A stretch of 64,000 bases of DNA from Rhizobium sp. SSA_523 (GTDB taxonomy: Bacteria > Pseudomonadota > Alphaproteobacteria > Rhizobiales > Rhizobiaceae). Under the pieces are notes generated by a model. That model made no database searches, was not told where the DNA came from, and saw only the letters and a program-made list of their open reading frames with translations. The stretch is from the NCBI RefSeq assembly GCF_030435705.1, contig NZ_CP129382.1, positions 2,513,501 through 2,577,500 of the forward strand, in the 5' to 3' direction. The translations under genes were made by a program, and so were the position numbers. Positions 1 through 8,220 of this stretch are shown in pieces; the stretch's first letter is position 1, and every line of letters starts with the position of its first letter.

Positions 1-1
1 C

Positions 2-220
2 GCCAGCATATTTGCGGCGCCCTTCCAGCTGGCGCTGCTCTCGATCATTCCGCTCGGCTACATGGCCTATGTGCCCGTCTCGGTGCTGCTCGACCGCAGC
101 ATTCCCTATCTGGGAGGCGGCGCGGCGGCCGCAGCCCTTGCAGCCGGCCCGCTCTCGGTCGTCGCGGCCGCGATCTTCTGGCGTTTTTGCCTCGACCGAT
201 ACCAAGGCGGTGGCGGATGA
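2..220 (+). CDS. ABC-2 type transporter permease, C-terminal fragment
   Basis: The last 72 codons of a gene that begins before the window, read in frame 2 and ending in TGA at 218-220. The peptide is strongly hydrophobic, with two membrane segments (about residues 7-29 and 42-62 of the fragment) and a short polar tail rich in glycine. The pattern of a PxGYxxYxPxxxLLDR loop between helices resembles the end of ABC-2 family permeases (PF06182 type), which export an unknown substrate together with a cognate ATPase. The partner gene would lie upstream, outside the window. The family call rests on a short fragment and is tentative; a membrane protein is near certain. Confidence 0.5.
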   Translation, partial: ASIFAAPFQLALLSIIPLGYMAYVPVSVLLDRSIPYLGGGAAAAALAAGPLSVVAAAIFWRFCLDRYQGGGG

Positions 221-294
221 GGCATAGATTCCGTCCTGCTTTAACCCTGCGTTCAGCCGCCCCCTTTCGCAAATGCGAAAAACAGGCTATGAGC

Positions 295-315
295 GCGCCA
301 AATGAAAATTGGCGC
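295..315 (+). repeat. Short inverted repeat in the typA leader
   Basis: GCGCCAA (295-301) pairs perfectly with TTGGCGC (309-315) around a 7-nt A-rich loop, about 40 nt before the typA start. There is no following T-run, so it is not a typical terminator. It could be a leader hairpin in the typA mRNA or chance. Confidence 0.35.
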
Positions 316-356
316 TTAGAGCTCCCTGCGTGCGCCACAGCCCCAGAGAAACCAAT

Positions 357-2174
357 ATGGCACTTCGCAACATCGCGATCATCGCGCACGTTGACCATGG
401 GAAAACGACCCTTGTCGACGAACTTCTGAAGCAGTCCGGCTCCTTCCGCGACAACCAGCGCGTCGCCGAACGCGTGATGGACAGCAACGACCTGGAAAAG
501 GAACGCGGCATCACCATTCTCGCCAAGGCGACCTCGGTGGAATGGAAGGGGACCCGCATCAACATCGTCGACACGCCGGGCCACGCCGATTTCGGCGGCG
601 AAGTCGAGCGCATCCTGTCGATGGTGGACGGCGCGATCGTCCTGGTCGACAGCTCCGAAGGCCCGATGCCGCAGACCAAGTTCGTCGTCTCCAAGGCGCT
701 GAAGGTCGGCCTTCGCCCGATCGTCGCGATCAACAAGATCGACCGCCCGGACGGCCGCCACGAGGAAGTCATCAACGAAGTCTTCGACCTCTTCGCCAAT
801 CTCGACGCTACTGATGAACAGCTCGACTTCCCGATCCTCTACGGCTCCGGCCGCGATGGCTGGATGAACTACAATCCCGAAGGTCCGAAGGAAGATGGGC
901 TGGCGCCTCTGCTCGATCTCGTGCTGAAGCACGTTCCGGAGCCGACCGTCGAAGAAGGCCCGTTCCGCATGATCGGCACGATCCTCGAAGCCAACCCCTT
1001 CCTCGGCCGTATCATCACCGGCCGCATCGCCTCCGGCTCGATCAAGCCGAACCAGGCGGTCAAGGTTCTCGGCCAGGATGGCAAGATCATCGAAAACGGC
1101 CGCATCTCGAAGATTCTCGCTTTCCGCGGCATCGAGCGCACAGCCATCGATGAAGCCCATGCCGGCGATATCGTGGCGATCGCCGGCCTCTCCAAGGGTA
1201 CTGTCGCCGACACGTTCTGCGATCCCACCGTTACCGAGGCGATGACCGCACAGCCGATCGATCCTCCGACGGTCACCATGTCCTTCATCGTCAATGACAG
1301 CCCGCTGGCCGGGACCGAAGGCGACAAGGTCACGAGCCGTGTCATCCGCGACCGTCTCTTCAAGGAAGCGGAAGGCAATGTCGCGCTGAAGATCGAAGAA
1401 GCGGAAGGCAAGGATTCCTTCTTCGTCTCCGGTCGTGGCGAACTTCAGCTGGCTGTCCTGATCGAGACCATGCGCCGTGAGGGCTTCGAGCTGGCCGTAT
1501 CGCGCCCGCGCGTCGTCATGCACAAGGATGAAAACGATCAGCTGATGGAGCCGATCGAGGAAGTCGTCGTTGACGTTGACGAGGAGCATTCCGGCGTCGT
1601 GGTGCAGAAGATGTCCGAGCGCAAGGCCGAGATGACGGAACTGCGTCCCTCCGGCGGCAATCGCGTTCGCCTGAAGTTCCTGGCGCCGACACGCGGCCTG
1701 ATCGGCTATCAGTCCGAGCTTCTGACCGATACGCGCGGTACGGCCATCATGAACAGGCTGTTCCACGATTATCAGCCCTATAAGGGTCCGATCGGCGGCC
1801 GCACCAATGGCGTACTCCTGTCCAACGGCTCCGGCGAAGCCGTTGCCTACGCCATGTTCAACCTGGAAGATCGTGGCCCGATGATCATCGAGCCCGGCGA
1901 AAAGGTCTATCAGGGCATGATCATCGGCATTCACTCCCGCGACAACGACCTTGAAGTGAACGTGTTGAAGGGCAAGCAGCTGACGAATATTCGCGCCGCC
2001 GGCAAGGATGAGGCCGTCAAGCTGACGCCGCCGATCCGCATGACGCTCGACCGCGCGCTGTCCTGGATTCAGGACGACGAATTGATGGAAGTGACGCCGA
2101 AGTCCATCCGCCTGCGCAAGATGTATCTCGACCCGAATGATCGCAAGCGCTTCGAAAAGTCGCGCGTCGCCTGA
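357..2174 (+). CDS. typA: Ribosome-associated GTPase TypA/BipA
   Basis: A 605-residue translational GTPase, normal length for the family, which binds the 70S ribosome and helps 50S assembly and growth under cold or other stress. The G1 motif AHVDHGKT is at residues 10-17, G3 DTPGH at 72-76 and G4 NKID at 126-129. EF-G-like domains follow and the lysine/arginine-rich end is typical. I chose the ATG at 357 because MALRNIAIIAHVDHGK is the usual family start; an in-frame ATG at 309 would add 16 residues with no family likeness. A strong intrinsic terminator follows the stop, so the gene appears to be monocistronic. Confidence 0.97.
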   Translation: MALRNIAIIAHVDHGKTTLVDELLKQSGSFRDNQRVAERVMDSNDLEKERGITILAKATSVEWKGTRINIVDTPGHADFGGEVERILSMVDGAIVLVDSSEGPMPQTKFVVSKALKVGLRPIVAINKIDRPDGRHEEVINEVFDLFANLDATDEQLDFPILYGSGRDGWMNYNPEGPKEDGLAPLLDLVLKHVPEPTVEEGPFRMIGTILEANPFLGRIITGRIASGSIKPNQAVKVLGQDGKIIENGRISKILAFRGIERTAIDEAHAGDIVAIAGLSKGTVADTFCDPTVTEAMTAQPIDPPTVTMSFIVNDSPLAGTEGDKVTSRVIRDRLFKEAEGNVALKIEEAEGKDSFFVSGRGELQLAVLIETMRREGFELAVSRPRVVMHKDENDQLMEPIEEVVVDVDEEHSGVVVQKMSERKAEMTELRPSGGNRVRLKFLAPTRGLIGYQSELLTDTRGTAIMNRLFHDYQPYKGPIGGRTNGVLLSNGSGEAVAYAMFNLEDRGPMIIEPGEKVYQGMIIGIHSRDNDLEVNVLKGKQLTNIRAAGKDEAVKLTPPIRMTLDRALSWIQDDELMEVTPKSIRLRKMYLDPNDRKRFEKSRVA

Positions 2175-2199
2175 TTGCGATCGGACACGGCATTCGGCA

Positions 2200-2233
2200 A
2201 AGCCCCGGCGGTGAAAACCTCCGGGGCTTTTTT
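2200..2233 (+). terminator. Intrinsic terminator of typA
   Basis: A 9-bp stem, AAGCCCCGG with CCGGGGCTT, closes a loop of about 12 nt and is followed by a run of T. It lies 26 nt after the typA stop codon. Confidence 0.9.
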
Positions 2234-2377
2234 CATCGCGGGAGGCTGGGGGAGCTTGTTCCGGGGCTTAAAAAAGCGTTAACTTCTGAAGATCTGCAGG
2301 CGGAATGGGTCCGCATGGAAGGTTCGTTTCCGGAGAAGGCACGGGATGGGCCGCAGGCCAGGGCCAGAAGGACTGTC

Positions 2378-2884
2378 ATGAAGACGCTCACCATCGATGT
2401 TCGGCAGGCCGGCCCGGAAGATGCCGCAGACATTGCCGACGTGCATCGCGAAGCCTGGCGGCAGGCCTATGCGGGCCTGATCCCCCACCGACCGCTGACG
2501 GAAATGCTGGAGCGCAGAGGCGAAATCTGGTGGCGGCGCGCCAGCAGTGGCCCAGCAACGCTGCTGGTGCTGGACGTCGCCGGCACGATTGCCGGCTATG
2601 CGACGATCGGCCTGAACCGGGCGCGGGCGCTGCCGCAGGACGGCGAAATCTATGAAATCTACCTGCGGCCGGAGTTCCAGGGCATCGGCCTTGGCCGACG
2701 CCTGTTCGGCGAGGCCAGACGCCTGCTGAAATCTCTGGGCTGTCACGGTCTGGTGGTCTGGTGCCTGGAGGATAGCGAGCACGCCATCCGGTTCTTCCGC
2801 CGCCACGGCGGCCTTGATGTGGCGGAAGGCATGGAAGATTTTGCCGATGTCCGCCTGCGCAAGCTCGGTTTCGTCTGGCCTTGA
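2378..2884 (+). CDS. GNAT family N-acetyltransferase
   Basis: A 168-residue protein with the GCN5-related acetyltransferase fold. The acetyl-CoA pyrophosphate-binding loop QGIGLG lies at residues 101-106, preceded by the usual strand [11 protein letters not shown] and followed by a helix rich in arginine and leucine. The substrate cannot be told from sequence; related proteins acetylate small amines, antibiotics or protein N-termini. The ATG at 2378 is preferred because AGAAGGA lies 5-6 nt before it; an upstream ATG at 2315 would add residues unlike the family. It sits alone between the typA terminator and ppa, which is 154 nt downstream. Confidence 0.85.
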   Translation: MKTLTIDVRQAGPEDAADIADVHREAWRQAYAGLIPHRPLTEMLERRGEIWWRRASSGPATLLVLDVAGTIAGYATIGLNRARALPQDGEIYEIYLRPEFQGIGLGRRLFGEARRLLKSLGCHGLVVWCLEDSEHAIRFFRRHGGLDVAEGMEDFADVRLRKLGFVWP

Positions 2885-3038
2885 CCCTGAGTCCCGTCCT
2901 CTGCGTCTTGCGCCCAAGCAGCGCCTGGCCAGGGATCCGCCATCCTGCCATCACCACCTGCCCTGCGAAAGGCCGTGTTGCATTGCACCGGTTTTGTGGG
3001 TATCGAGGCGTCACGATGCAACGCTCTCGGGGAGAAAC

Positions 3039-3572
3039 ATGCGTATCGATGCAATCAAGATCGGCAAGAACCCGCCGGACGATGTGAATGTCATCGTTGA
3101 AGTCCCGGTCGGTGGCCACCCGATCAAGTACGAGATGGACAAGGAAGCCGGCGCATTGATCGTCGATCGCTTCCTCTACACGCCGATGACGTATCCGGGC
3201 AATTACGGCTTCGTGCCGCATACGCTTTCCGAGGATGGCGATCCGGTGGATGTCCTCATCTGCAATACCCGTCCGCTGGTTCCCGGCTGCGTCATCAGCG
3301 TCCGTCCGATCGGCGTGATGATCATGGAAGACGATGGCGGCAAGGATGAGAAGATCCTCGCGGTTCCGGTTCCCAAGCTGACCCAGCGCTACGACAAGAT
3401 CCAGAACTATACCGACCTGCCGGAGATCACCCTCAAGCAGATCGAGCATTTCTTCGAGCATTACAAGGATCTGGAGCCCGGCAAGTGGGTGAAGATCGGC
3501 GGCTGGCAGGATGTCGACGTCGCCAAGAAGCTGATCGTCGAAGCGATCGAGCGCTATAACGCCCAGAAGTGA
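3039..3572 (+). CDS. ppa: Inorganic pyrophosphatase, family I
   Basis: A soluble 177-residue enzyme that hydrolyses pyrophosphate to two phosphates and so pulls biosynthetic reactions (nucleic acid, tRNA charging, lipid synthesis) forward. The family I signature DGDPVDV is at residues 66-72 with the metal-binding aspartates, and the upstream [14 protein letters not shown] stretch carries conserved active-site residues. Length and start (MRIDAI) match alphaproteobacterial enzymes, and GGAGA precedes the ATG by 4 nt. It is convergent with the DUF167 gene, whose stop is only 11 nt away. Confidence 0.96.
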   Translation: MRIDAIKIGKNPPDDVNVIVEVPVGGHPIKYEMDKEAGALIVDRFLYTPMTYPGNYGFVPHTLSEDGDPVDVLICNTRPLVPGCVISVRPIGVMIMEDDGGKDEKILAVPVPKLTQRYDKIQNYTDLPEITLKQIEHFFEHYKDLEPGKWVKIGGWQDVDVAKKLIVEAIERYNAQK

Positions 3573-3583
3573 TGCGCCGCCGG

Positions 3584-3898
3584 TCAGGCCCTGATCAGCG
3601 CGTCCAGTTTGTTCATCAGCTCCTCCGGGTCGCCATCGATCCGGAGGATTTTTTTGCGCGCCGTTTCGCCGGAGATGAAGGAGATCGACGATTTCGGCAC
3701 GCGCAGCTGCTTGGCCAGGAGCTCGATCAAAGCCCTGTTGGCCTTTCCATCTTCCGGAATGGCCGTCACGCGCGCCTTGAGATAGGCCCCGCCATCCTCT
3801 GAAGCATCCAGCCCGTCAAAGCCATTGCGGGACGCGCCGGGCATCAGGCGTATGCTGAGGCGGATATGCCCGGCAAGCGCACAGGCCGCCGCTCTCAC
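3584..3898 (-). CDS. DUF167/YggU family protein
   Basis: A 104-residue protein of the DUF167 (YggU) family, function unknown. Diagnostic blocks are [15 protein letters not shown] near the start, then [26 protein letters not shown] and the [22 protein letters not shown] block, all in family order. The start is taken as the GTG at 3898, whose GTGA overlaps the TGA of the yggT-like gene by 4 nt, a sign of translational coupling. The YggT-YggU pairing is common in bacteria, which supports a shared, still undefined role near the cell envelope. Confidence 0.88.
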   Translation of the reverse strand: MRAAACALAGHIRLSIRLMPGASRNGFDGLDASEDGGAYLKARVTAIPEDGKANRALIELLAKQLRVPKSSISFISGETARKKILRIDGDPEELMNKLDALIRA

Positions 3899-4197
3899 AT
3901 CAGCGCCGGGACGATGGTCGTCCACATCAGCGAACGAATGAAGAAGATGATGAGCAGGAGGATGATCGGCGAAATGTCGATGCCGCCCAGATCGGGCATG
4001 ACACGGCGGATCGGCCGCAATGCGGGTTCGGTCAGGTTGTAAAGCAGGGTCCCGATCGTGTTGACGAACTGGTTGCTCGAATTGATCACGTTGAAGGCGT
4101 AGAGCCACGAGAAGATGGCGCTGATGATGAGCACCCATGTATACAGGTTCAAGGCCAGGTCGATGGTCTGAAACAGCGCGAGCATCCAAGTCTCCAT
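3895..4197 (-). CDS. YggT family integral membrane protein
   Basis: A 100-residue membrane protein with two hydrophobic stretches (about residues 5-33 and 76-98) around a conserved loop containing [27 protein letters not shown] YggT features. In other bacteria YggT proteins have been linked to cell division site placement, osmotic tolerance and membrane organisation, but no biochemical activity is established. It is the first gene of a two-gene leftward unit with DUF167. The start ATG is preceded by a weak GAGA. Confidence 0.9.
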   Translation of the reverse strand: METWMLALFQTIDLALNLYTWVLIISAIFSWLYAFNVINSSNQFVNTIGTLLYNLTEPALRPIRRVMPDLGGIDISPIILLLIIFFIRSLMWTTIVPALM

Positions 4198-4380
4198 TTC
4201 TCAGTTGACAGACATGTAGACATTGGCGACTTAAGCGGCAAGTGCTGAGGCTTTCCTCTGGCGAATCATAATTAAAGCGGAGTTCGGCCTGTTGGATCAG
4301 TTCTGTCGGCCCCAACCGGTCCGTTTCACGCGAAGACGGGCGCCATGGCCTTTTTCGGCGCCCCGCGGAAAGCAATGCTG

Positions 4381-5619
4381 ATGTCCATTCCTGCATCCGA
4401 TGACCGCTTCGCCGCCTTCCGCTACTCCTCCTATGCCCGCTTCTTCTTCTGTCGGTTCCTGGCAGCCTTCGCCATCCAGATCGTCAGCGTCGCAGTGGGC
4501 TGGCAGATGTATGACGTCACCGGCAATACGCTCTATCTCGGCCTGATCGGCCTGTTTCAGTTTCTGCCCTCGCTGCTGCTGATCCTCGTGACCGGAACCG
4601 TCGCCGACCGGTATAATCGCCGCGCCATCGTGGCGGTCTGCCTGTTTCTCGGCGGCCTCTGCACGGCGGCTCTGCTCGCTTTGACGGTCACGGGGACGTT
4701 TTCCCCCTGGCCGGTCTTCGGCATTCTCATCGTGTTCGGCATAGAACGGGCTTTCATGGGGCCGGCGGTGCAATCGCTGGCGCCCAATCTCGTGCCGGAG
4801 CATGCCCTTCCCAATGCCGTGGCGTGGAATTCATCCTCCTGGCAGACGGCGTCGATCCTCGGCCCGGTGGCCGGCGGCCTGCTGTACGGCGCCAGCGCCA
4901 CCATTGCCTATACGGTAGCGCTGGCCTTCATGCTGGCAGCCGCGATCCTGATCGTCAGCATCCCTAAGCCAATGCAGCGCCAGGGTTCCAAAGCGGTCAA
5001 CCTACAGACGATCCTGGCCGGCTTCCGGTTCATCTGGAGCGAAAAGGTCGTTCTGGGAGCCATCTCGCTGGATCTCTTCGCGGTTCTTCTCGGCGGGGCC
5101 GTGGCGCTGATGCCTGTCTTTGCCCGCGACATTCTCGAACTCGGTCCCTGGGGGCTCGGCCTGTTGCGCGCCGCGCCAGGCATTGGAGCGATCGTCGTTG
5201 CCGTTCTGCTGGCCGCTTATCCGATCAAACATCGCGCCGGCGTCTTCATGTTTGTCGGGGTCGCGCTGTTCGGCGCGGCCACCGTCATCTTCGGCCTGTC
5301 GCAGACCGTCTGGCTGTCCATCGCTGCCCTGATGCTGATGGGCGCATCCGACATGATTTCCGTTTATGTCCGCGAAAGCCTCATCATGCTGTGGACGCCG
5401 GATGAAGTGCGCGGCCGCGTCAATGCCGTCAACATGGTCTTTGTCGGCGCATCCAACGAGCTGGGCGAGTTCCGCGCCGGAACCATGGCGCATCTGATCG
5501 GAGCCGTGCCTGCCGTCGTGATTGGCGGTTTCGGCACGCTGGCGGTGGCGGTGATCTGGGCGGCGCGTTTTCCGAAGCTGCGCAAGATCGACAGTCTCGA
5601 CGCGCCGTCGACGCCCTGA
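4381..5619 (+). CDS. Major facilitator superfamily exporter, EntS-like (MFS_3)
   Basis: A 412-residue transporter with about 12 predicted membrane helices. The MFS signature between helices 2 and 3, GTVADRYNRR, is at residues 72-81. Overall pattern fits the MFS_3 group that includes the enterobactin exporter EntS and many drug or metabolite exporters; the substrate is not evident. Three in-frame ATG codons (4345, 4375, 4381) compete; I prefer 4381 because GGAAAG lies 8 nt before it and MSIPASDDRFAAFRYSSYARFF looks like the normal cytoplasmic start. The gene is convergent with the amidotransferase gene. Confidence 0.85.
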   Translation: MSIPASDDRFAAFRYSSYARFFFCRFLAAFAIQIVSVAVGWQMYDVTGNTLYLGLIGLFQFLPSLLLILVTGTVADRYNRRAIVAVCLFLGGLCTAALLALTVTGTFSPWPVFGILIVFGIERAFMGPAVQSLAPNLVPEHALPNAVAWNSSSWQTASILGPVAGGLLYGASATIAYTVALAFMLAAAILIVSIPKPMQRQGSKAVNLQTILAGFRFIWSEKVVLGAISLDLFAVLLGGAVALMPVFARDILELGPWGLGLLRAAPGIGAIVVAVLLAAYPIKHRAGVFMFVGVALFGAATVIFGLSQTVWLSIAALMLMGASDMISVYVRESLIMLWTPDEVRGRVNAVNMVFVGASNELGEFRAGTMAHLIGAVPAVVIGGFGTLAVAVIWAARFPKLRKIDSLDAPSTP

Positions 5620-5646
5620 TGGCGCAGTTCTGAAACCCCTGGCAGG

Positions 5647-6414
5647 TCAGGCTGGGGAATAGGCCGGCTTCGGCACCTCGGCACTGTCCCGCAGGCTCTG
5701 CCGGTCAAACACCATGTCCAGATAAGCCCACAGCCAGTTGCGCAGCGCCTGATCGAAGATCATCCGCCCCTCCAGATGCTCTCGACCCTGCTGGGCATTG
5801 GGCAGGGTAAAGCGCTCGGCACCGCGGACAACCCAGCTATGCATCATGGCGCGCGTCAGCTCCGCATGGAACTGCACGCCCCAGGCATTCTCCCCGTAGC
5901 GGATGGCTTGATGCGGATAGGCATCGCCCTTTGCCAGCAATTGAACGCCACGCGGCAGGCTGAACCCCTCGCGGTGGAAGTGGTAGACCATGCGTGGCCA
6001 AGGCATCAGAAGCCGGCCGTGCTCGGTCGGGTGCAGCGCATACCAGCCGATTTCCGTCAGGTCGCCCTTCTCCGGCGCGACGCTGCCGCCGAGATTCTTC
6101 ACCAGCATCTGCGCGCCGAGACAGATGCCCAGATACGGCTTGTTCTCCCGCAGGGGCACGGAGATCCAGTCGATCTCCTGCTTCACGAAAGGCTCGGGAT
6201 CATTGGCGCTCATCGGGCCGCCGAAGATAACGGCGCCGGCATGGGACCGGAGCGTTTCCGGCAGGGGATCGCCCAGAACGGGGCGACGAATGTCGAGCGG
6301 GTAGCCCTTTTCCACCAGCATCTGGCCGACGCGCCCGGGGGAGGAGCGTTCCTGATGCAGGATGATCAGAATAGGCAGCTTGCGGTCTTGGCGGGGGCGC
6401 GATGACATCAGCAT
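5647..6414 (-). CDS. Class I glutamine amidotransferase-like protein
   Basis: A 255-residue protein with a class I glutaminase fold. The nucleophile Cys98 lies in GICLGAQ (96-102), and the partner His183 and Glu185 lie in QFHAE, so the triad is complete. It lacks a synthetase domain, as in the GMP synthase glutaminase-like group (COG0518) that includes gamma-glutamyl-polyamine hydrolases; the substrate is unknown. ATG codons at 6414 and 6408 are both possible and neither has a good ribosome binding site. DUF2794 lies 19 nt upstream on the same strand, so the two are probably cotranscribed. Confidence 0.85.
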   Translation of the reverse strand: MLMSSRPRQDRKLPILIILHQERSSPGRVGQMLVEKGYPLDIRRPVLGDPLPETLRSHAGAVIFGGPMSANDPEPFVKQEIDWISVPLRENKPYLGICLGAQMLVKNLGGSVAPEKGDLTEIGWYALHPTEHGRLLMPWPRMVYHFHREGFSLPRGVQLLAKGDAYPHQAIRYGENAWGVQFHAELTRAMMHSWVVRGAERFTLPNAQQGREHLEGRMIFDQALRNWLWAYLDMVFDRQSLRDSAEVPKPAYSPA

Positions 6415-6433
6415 TTCAAAGACGGAATTTCGA

Positions 6434-6820
6434 TCACTCGACGAGTTTCAGGACCTTGTCGAACACCTTCAACACCTGCTGAAGGTCGTGGCCGCGTTTC
6501 AGGATCATGCCATGCGTGTTGATCACGCTATAGGCGCCCTGCTTCGCCGAAAGCTTGGGGTTTTTCTCGATCCGAAAGAGCGGCATTTCGCCCGATCGCT
6601 TGAAGACGGAGAAGACCGCCTTCTCCTTCATGTGATCGATGGCATAGTCCTTCCACTCGCCCTCGCCGACCATGCGACCGTAGATCCTGAGAATGGCATC
6701 CAGTTCTCGACGGTGGAAGGTGACAGGCAGAGGATCCAGGCTTTGCCGGTACTGGTGGAGTTCGACGACGACATTTCCCGAAGAAGTGCCGCGCCCGGTT
6801 AAATCCGGCTGGTCAGTCAT
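6434..6820 (-). CDS. DUF2794 domain-containing protein
   Basis: A 128-residue soluble protein found in Rhizobiales and related alphaproteobacteria, of unknown function. The body VVVELHQYRQSLDPLPVTFHRREL, then YGRMVGEGEWKDYAIDHM and a basic FRIEKNPKL block is characteristic of the family. No signal peptide, membrane segment or catalytic motif is visible. It is the upstream gene of a probable two-gene unit with the amidotransferase. Confidence 0.82.
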   Translation of the reverse strand: MTDQPDLTGRGTSSGNVVVELHQYRQSLDPLPVTFHRRELDAILRIYGRMVGEGEWKDYAIDHMKEKAVFSVFKRSGEMPLFRIEKNPKLSAKQGAYSVINTHGMILKRGHDLQQVLKVFDKVLKLVE

Positions 6821-7222
6821 TCAGATTCCGAAGCCTCGCAACAATTTCATGACAGTGTGCCCGACTGGGCTCAAAATGCAAGGGGAGGAAGACGCCGCGG
6901 CGCGCAATGCCCGCCGCCTCGGCCCTCTTCGCACGTTCCGACACACTGTCTGCTTTTGGCCTGAATTCGGTCAAAACAGCGCCGGATTTCTTTTGCATTC
7001 TGCAGATCTCGTTTGGCGCTGATGCGTCAGACATGGTTTGGCGCGGTGCGCCAGACTCGGTCCGGTCTCGAGCGTTGACCTTACCCCCAGCCCCCATCGC
7101 CTGGGGCCGGACCATTCCCTCCCTCCCGATATAGAACCTGCCTCTGGCGCTCGGCGCAGGCTTTGCGCTGGCAAAGCGGGTGACGCCCGATACCTTGCGT
7201 GTAGACGAGATCGCCGAGGATC
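6821..7222. other. 402-nt gap with no convincing gene
   Basis: Between DUF2794 and DUF1223. Several open frames cross it on both strands but none has recognisable protein features, a good ribosome binding site or codon use like its neighbours. It should contain the promoter of DUF2794 (leftward) and the end of the DUF1223 transcript. I see no clear terminator or RNA gene. Confidence 0.5.
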
Positions 7223-7999
7223 TCAGTCGTCTCGCTTGCGCCCGGCCATGACCAGGGTTGCACCGATGATCGCAGCGGGCTCGCCGGTCGGGCTGGAGGT
7301 CTGCAACAGGACCGCGCAGCCGTCCTTCTTCGATCGGCCCAGCGCCTTGGCGGGCAGAGTGATCTTCAACGGCTTGCCATCCCACATGCCGACCGTCTGC
7401 ACATCGTAGACGCTGTGCCAGTATTCGACGGTGCGGCCGCTGTTTTCGCCGCGCTCAACAGCGACTTCTTCCTTCTTGGTGAAATAGGCGACGACCACAT
7501 CGGCGCGGCCCTGGCCGGCGCCGACCTCGATCGACATCTCGTCTCCCTTCATGCTGATGCTGACAGGGATGCTCATGCCGGCGCCCTTGGCCGTCATGTC
7601 CTCCACTGCACCATTGATGGCGGAAAGATCGGCCCCGGAGACGTGTTGGCGCCCATTGATGATGGCCTGCGGCGTATAGACCCCGCTTCGCCCCATGGAA
7701 TGGGCGTAGCCATACTGGCGCTCGGTATTTTCCTTCGAGCTCAGCGTGTCCTTCCAGCCGATATAGTTCCAGTAGTCGACATGGTAGGCCAAGGCGACCA
7801 CATTGCCCTGCTGGACGAGCTTCTTCAGCGCTTCATCGGCCGGCGGACAGGACGAACAGCCCTGGGACGTGAACAATTCGACCACGCCCTTGGGCGTGCG
7901 GACATCACCAGCCTGAACCATGCCTGCGCCGGCACACAGCAAAAGCGGCAGCCCAAGGCCGCGCAATACACACATGAGTTTTCCGTTTCTGGCAGGCAT
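7223..7999 (-). CDS. DUF1223 family exported thioredoxin-fold protein
   Basis: A 258-residue protein with a likely signal peptide (hydrophobic stretch about residues 12-30, cleavage near VQA-GD). The mature part starts with a DUF1223 thioredoxin-like fold: VVELFTSQGCSSCPPAD carries a CxxC motif, Cys48 and Cys51, and AYHVDYWNYIGWKD is a family hallmark. A periplasmic redox role is plausible but unproven. Start: ATG at 7999 preferred; a GTG directly upstream at 8002 is possible. It follows acnA on the same strand but a strong terminator separates them. Confidence 0.85.
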   Translation of the reverse strand: MPARNGKLMCVLRGLGLPLLLCAGAGMVQAGDVRTPKGVVELFTSQGCSSCPPADEALKKLVQQGNVVALAYHVDYWNYIGWKDTLSSKENTERQYGYAHSMGRSGVYTPQAIINGRQHVSGADLSAINGAVEDMTAKGAGMSIPVSISMKGDEMSIEVGAGQGRADVVVAYFTKKEEVAVERGENSGRTVEYWHSVYDVQTVGMWDGKPLKITLPAKALGRSKKDGCAVLLQTSSPTGEPAAIIGATLVMAGRKRDD

Positions 8000-8118
8000 C
8001 ACAGGTCTTCGTTGCGGGAGCGGGTTCGGGTTGCGCGAACTTAGAGCATATCGGCCATCAATCGGAAGTCACAAGCGGGTGAGACGTGAGGATGCGTCCT
8101 GCCGCAGCAGCGGGCACG

Positions 8119-8149
8119 AAAAAGCCGCCGGGCGCAAGTCCCGGCGGCT
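8119..8149 (-). terminator. Intrinsic terminator of acnA
   Basis: On the minus strand AGCCGCCGGG pairs with CCCGGCGGCT around a 7-nt loop and is followed by a T-run (A-run at 8119-8123 on the plus strand). It lies about 70 nt after the acnA stop codon. Confidence 0.92.
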
Positions 8150-8220
8150 GTATTTCTGACAAATCATCAGAGCAGGCGTCACGATCCCTTCCGAGATCTT
8201 GAAGCCGATCAGGCGCCGGC

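Noticed and set aside
45..1934. Long 629-codon open frame on the minus strand
   Set aside because: It is the antisense shadow of typA; it has no domain and typA is unmistakable on the other strand.
6813..7385. 190-codon minus-strand frame filling the gap between DUF2794 and DUF1223
   Set aside because: No family likeness, no ribosome binding site, and it overlaps the ends of both neighbouring genes.
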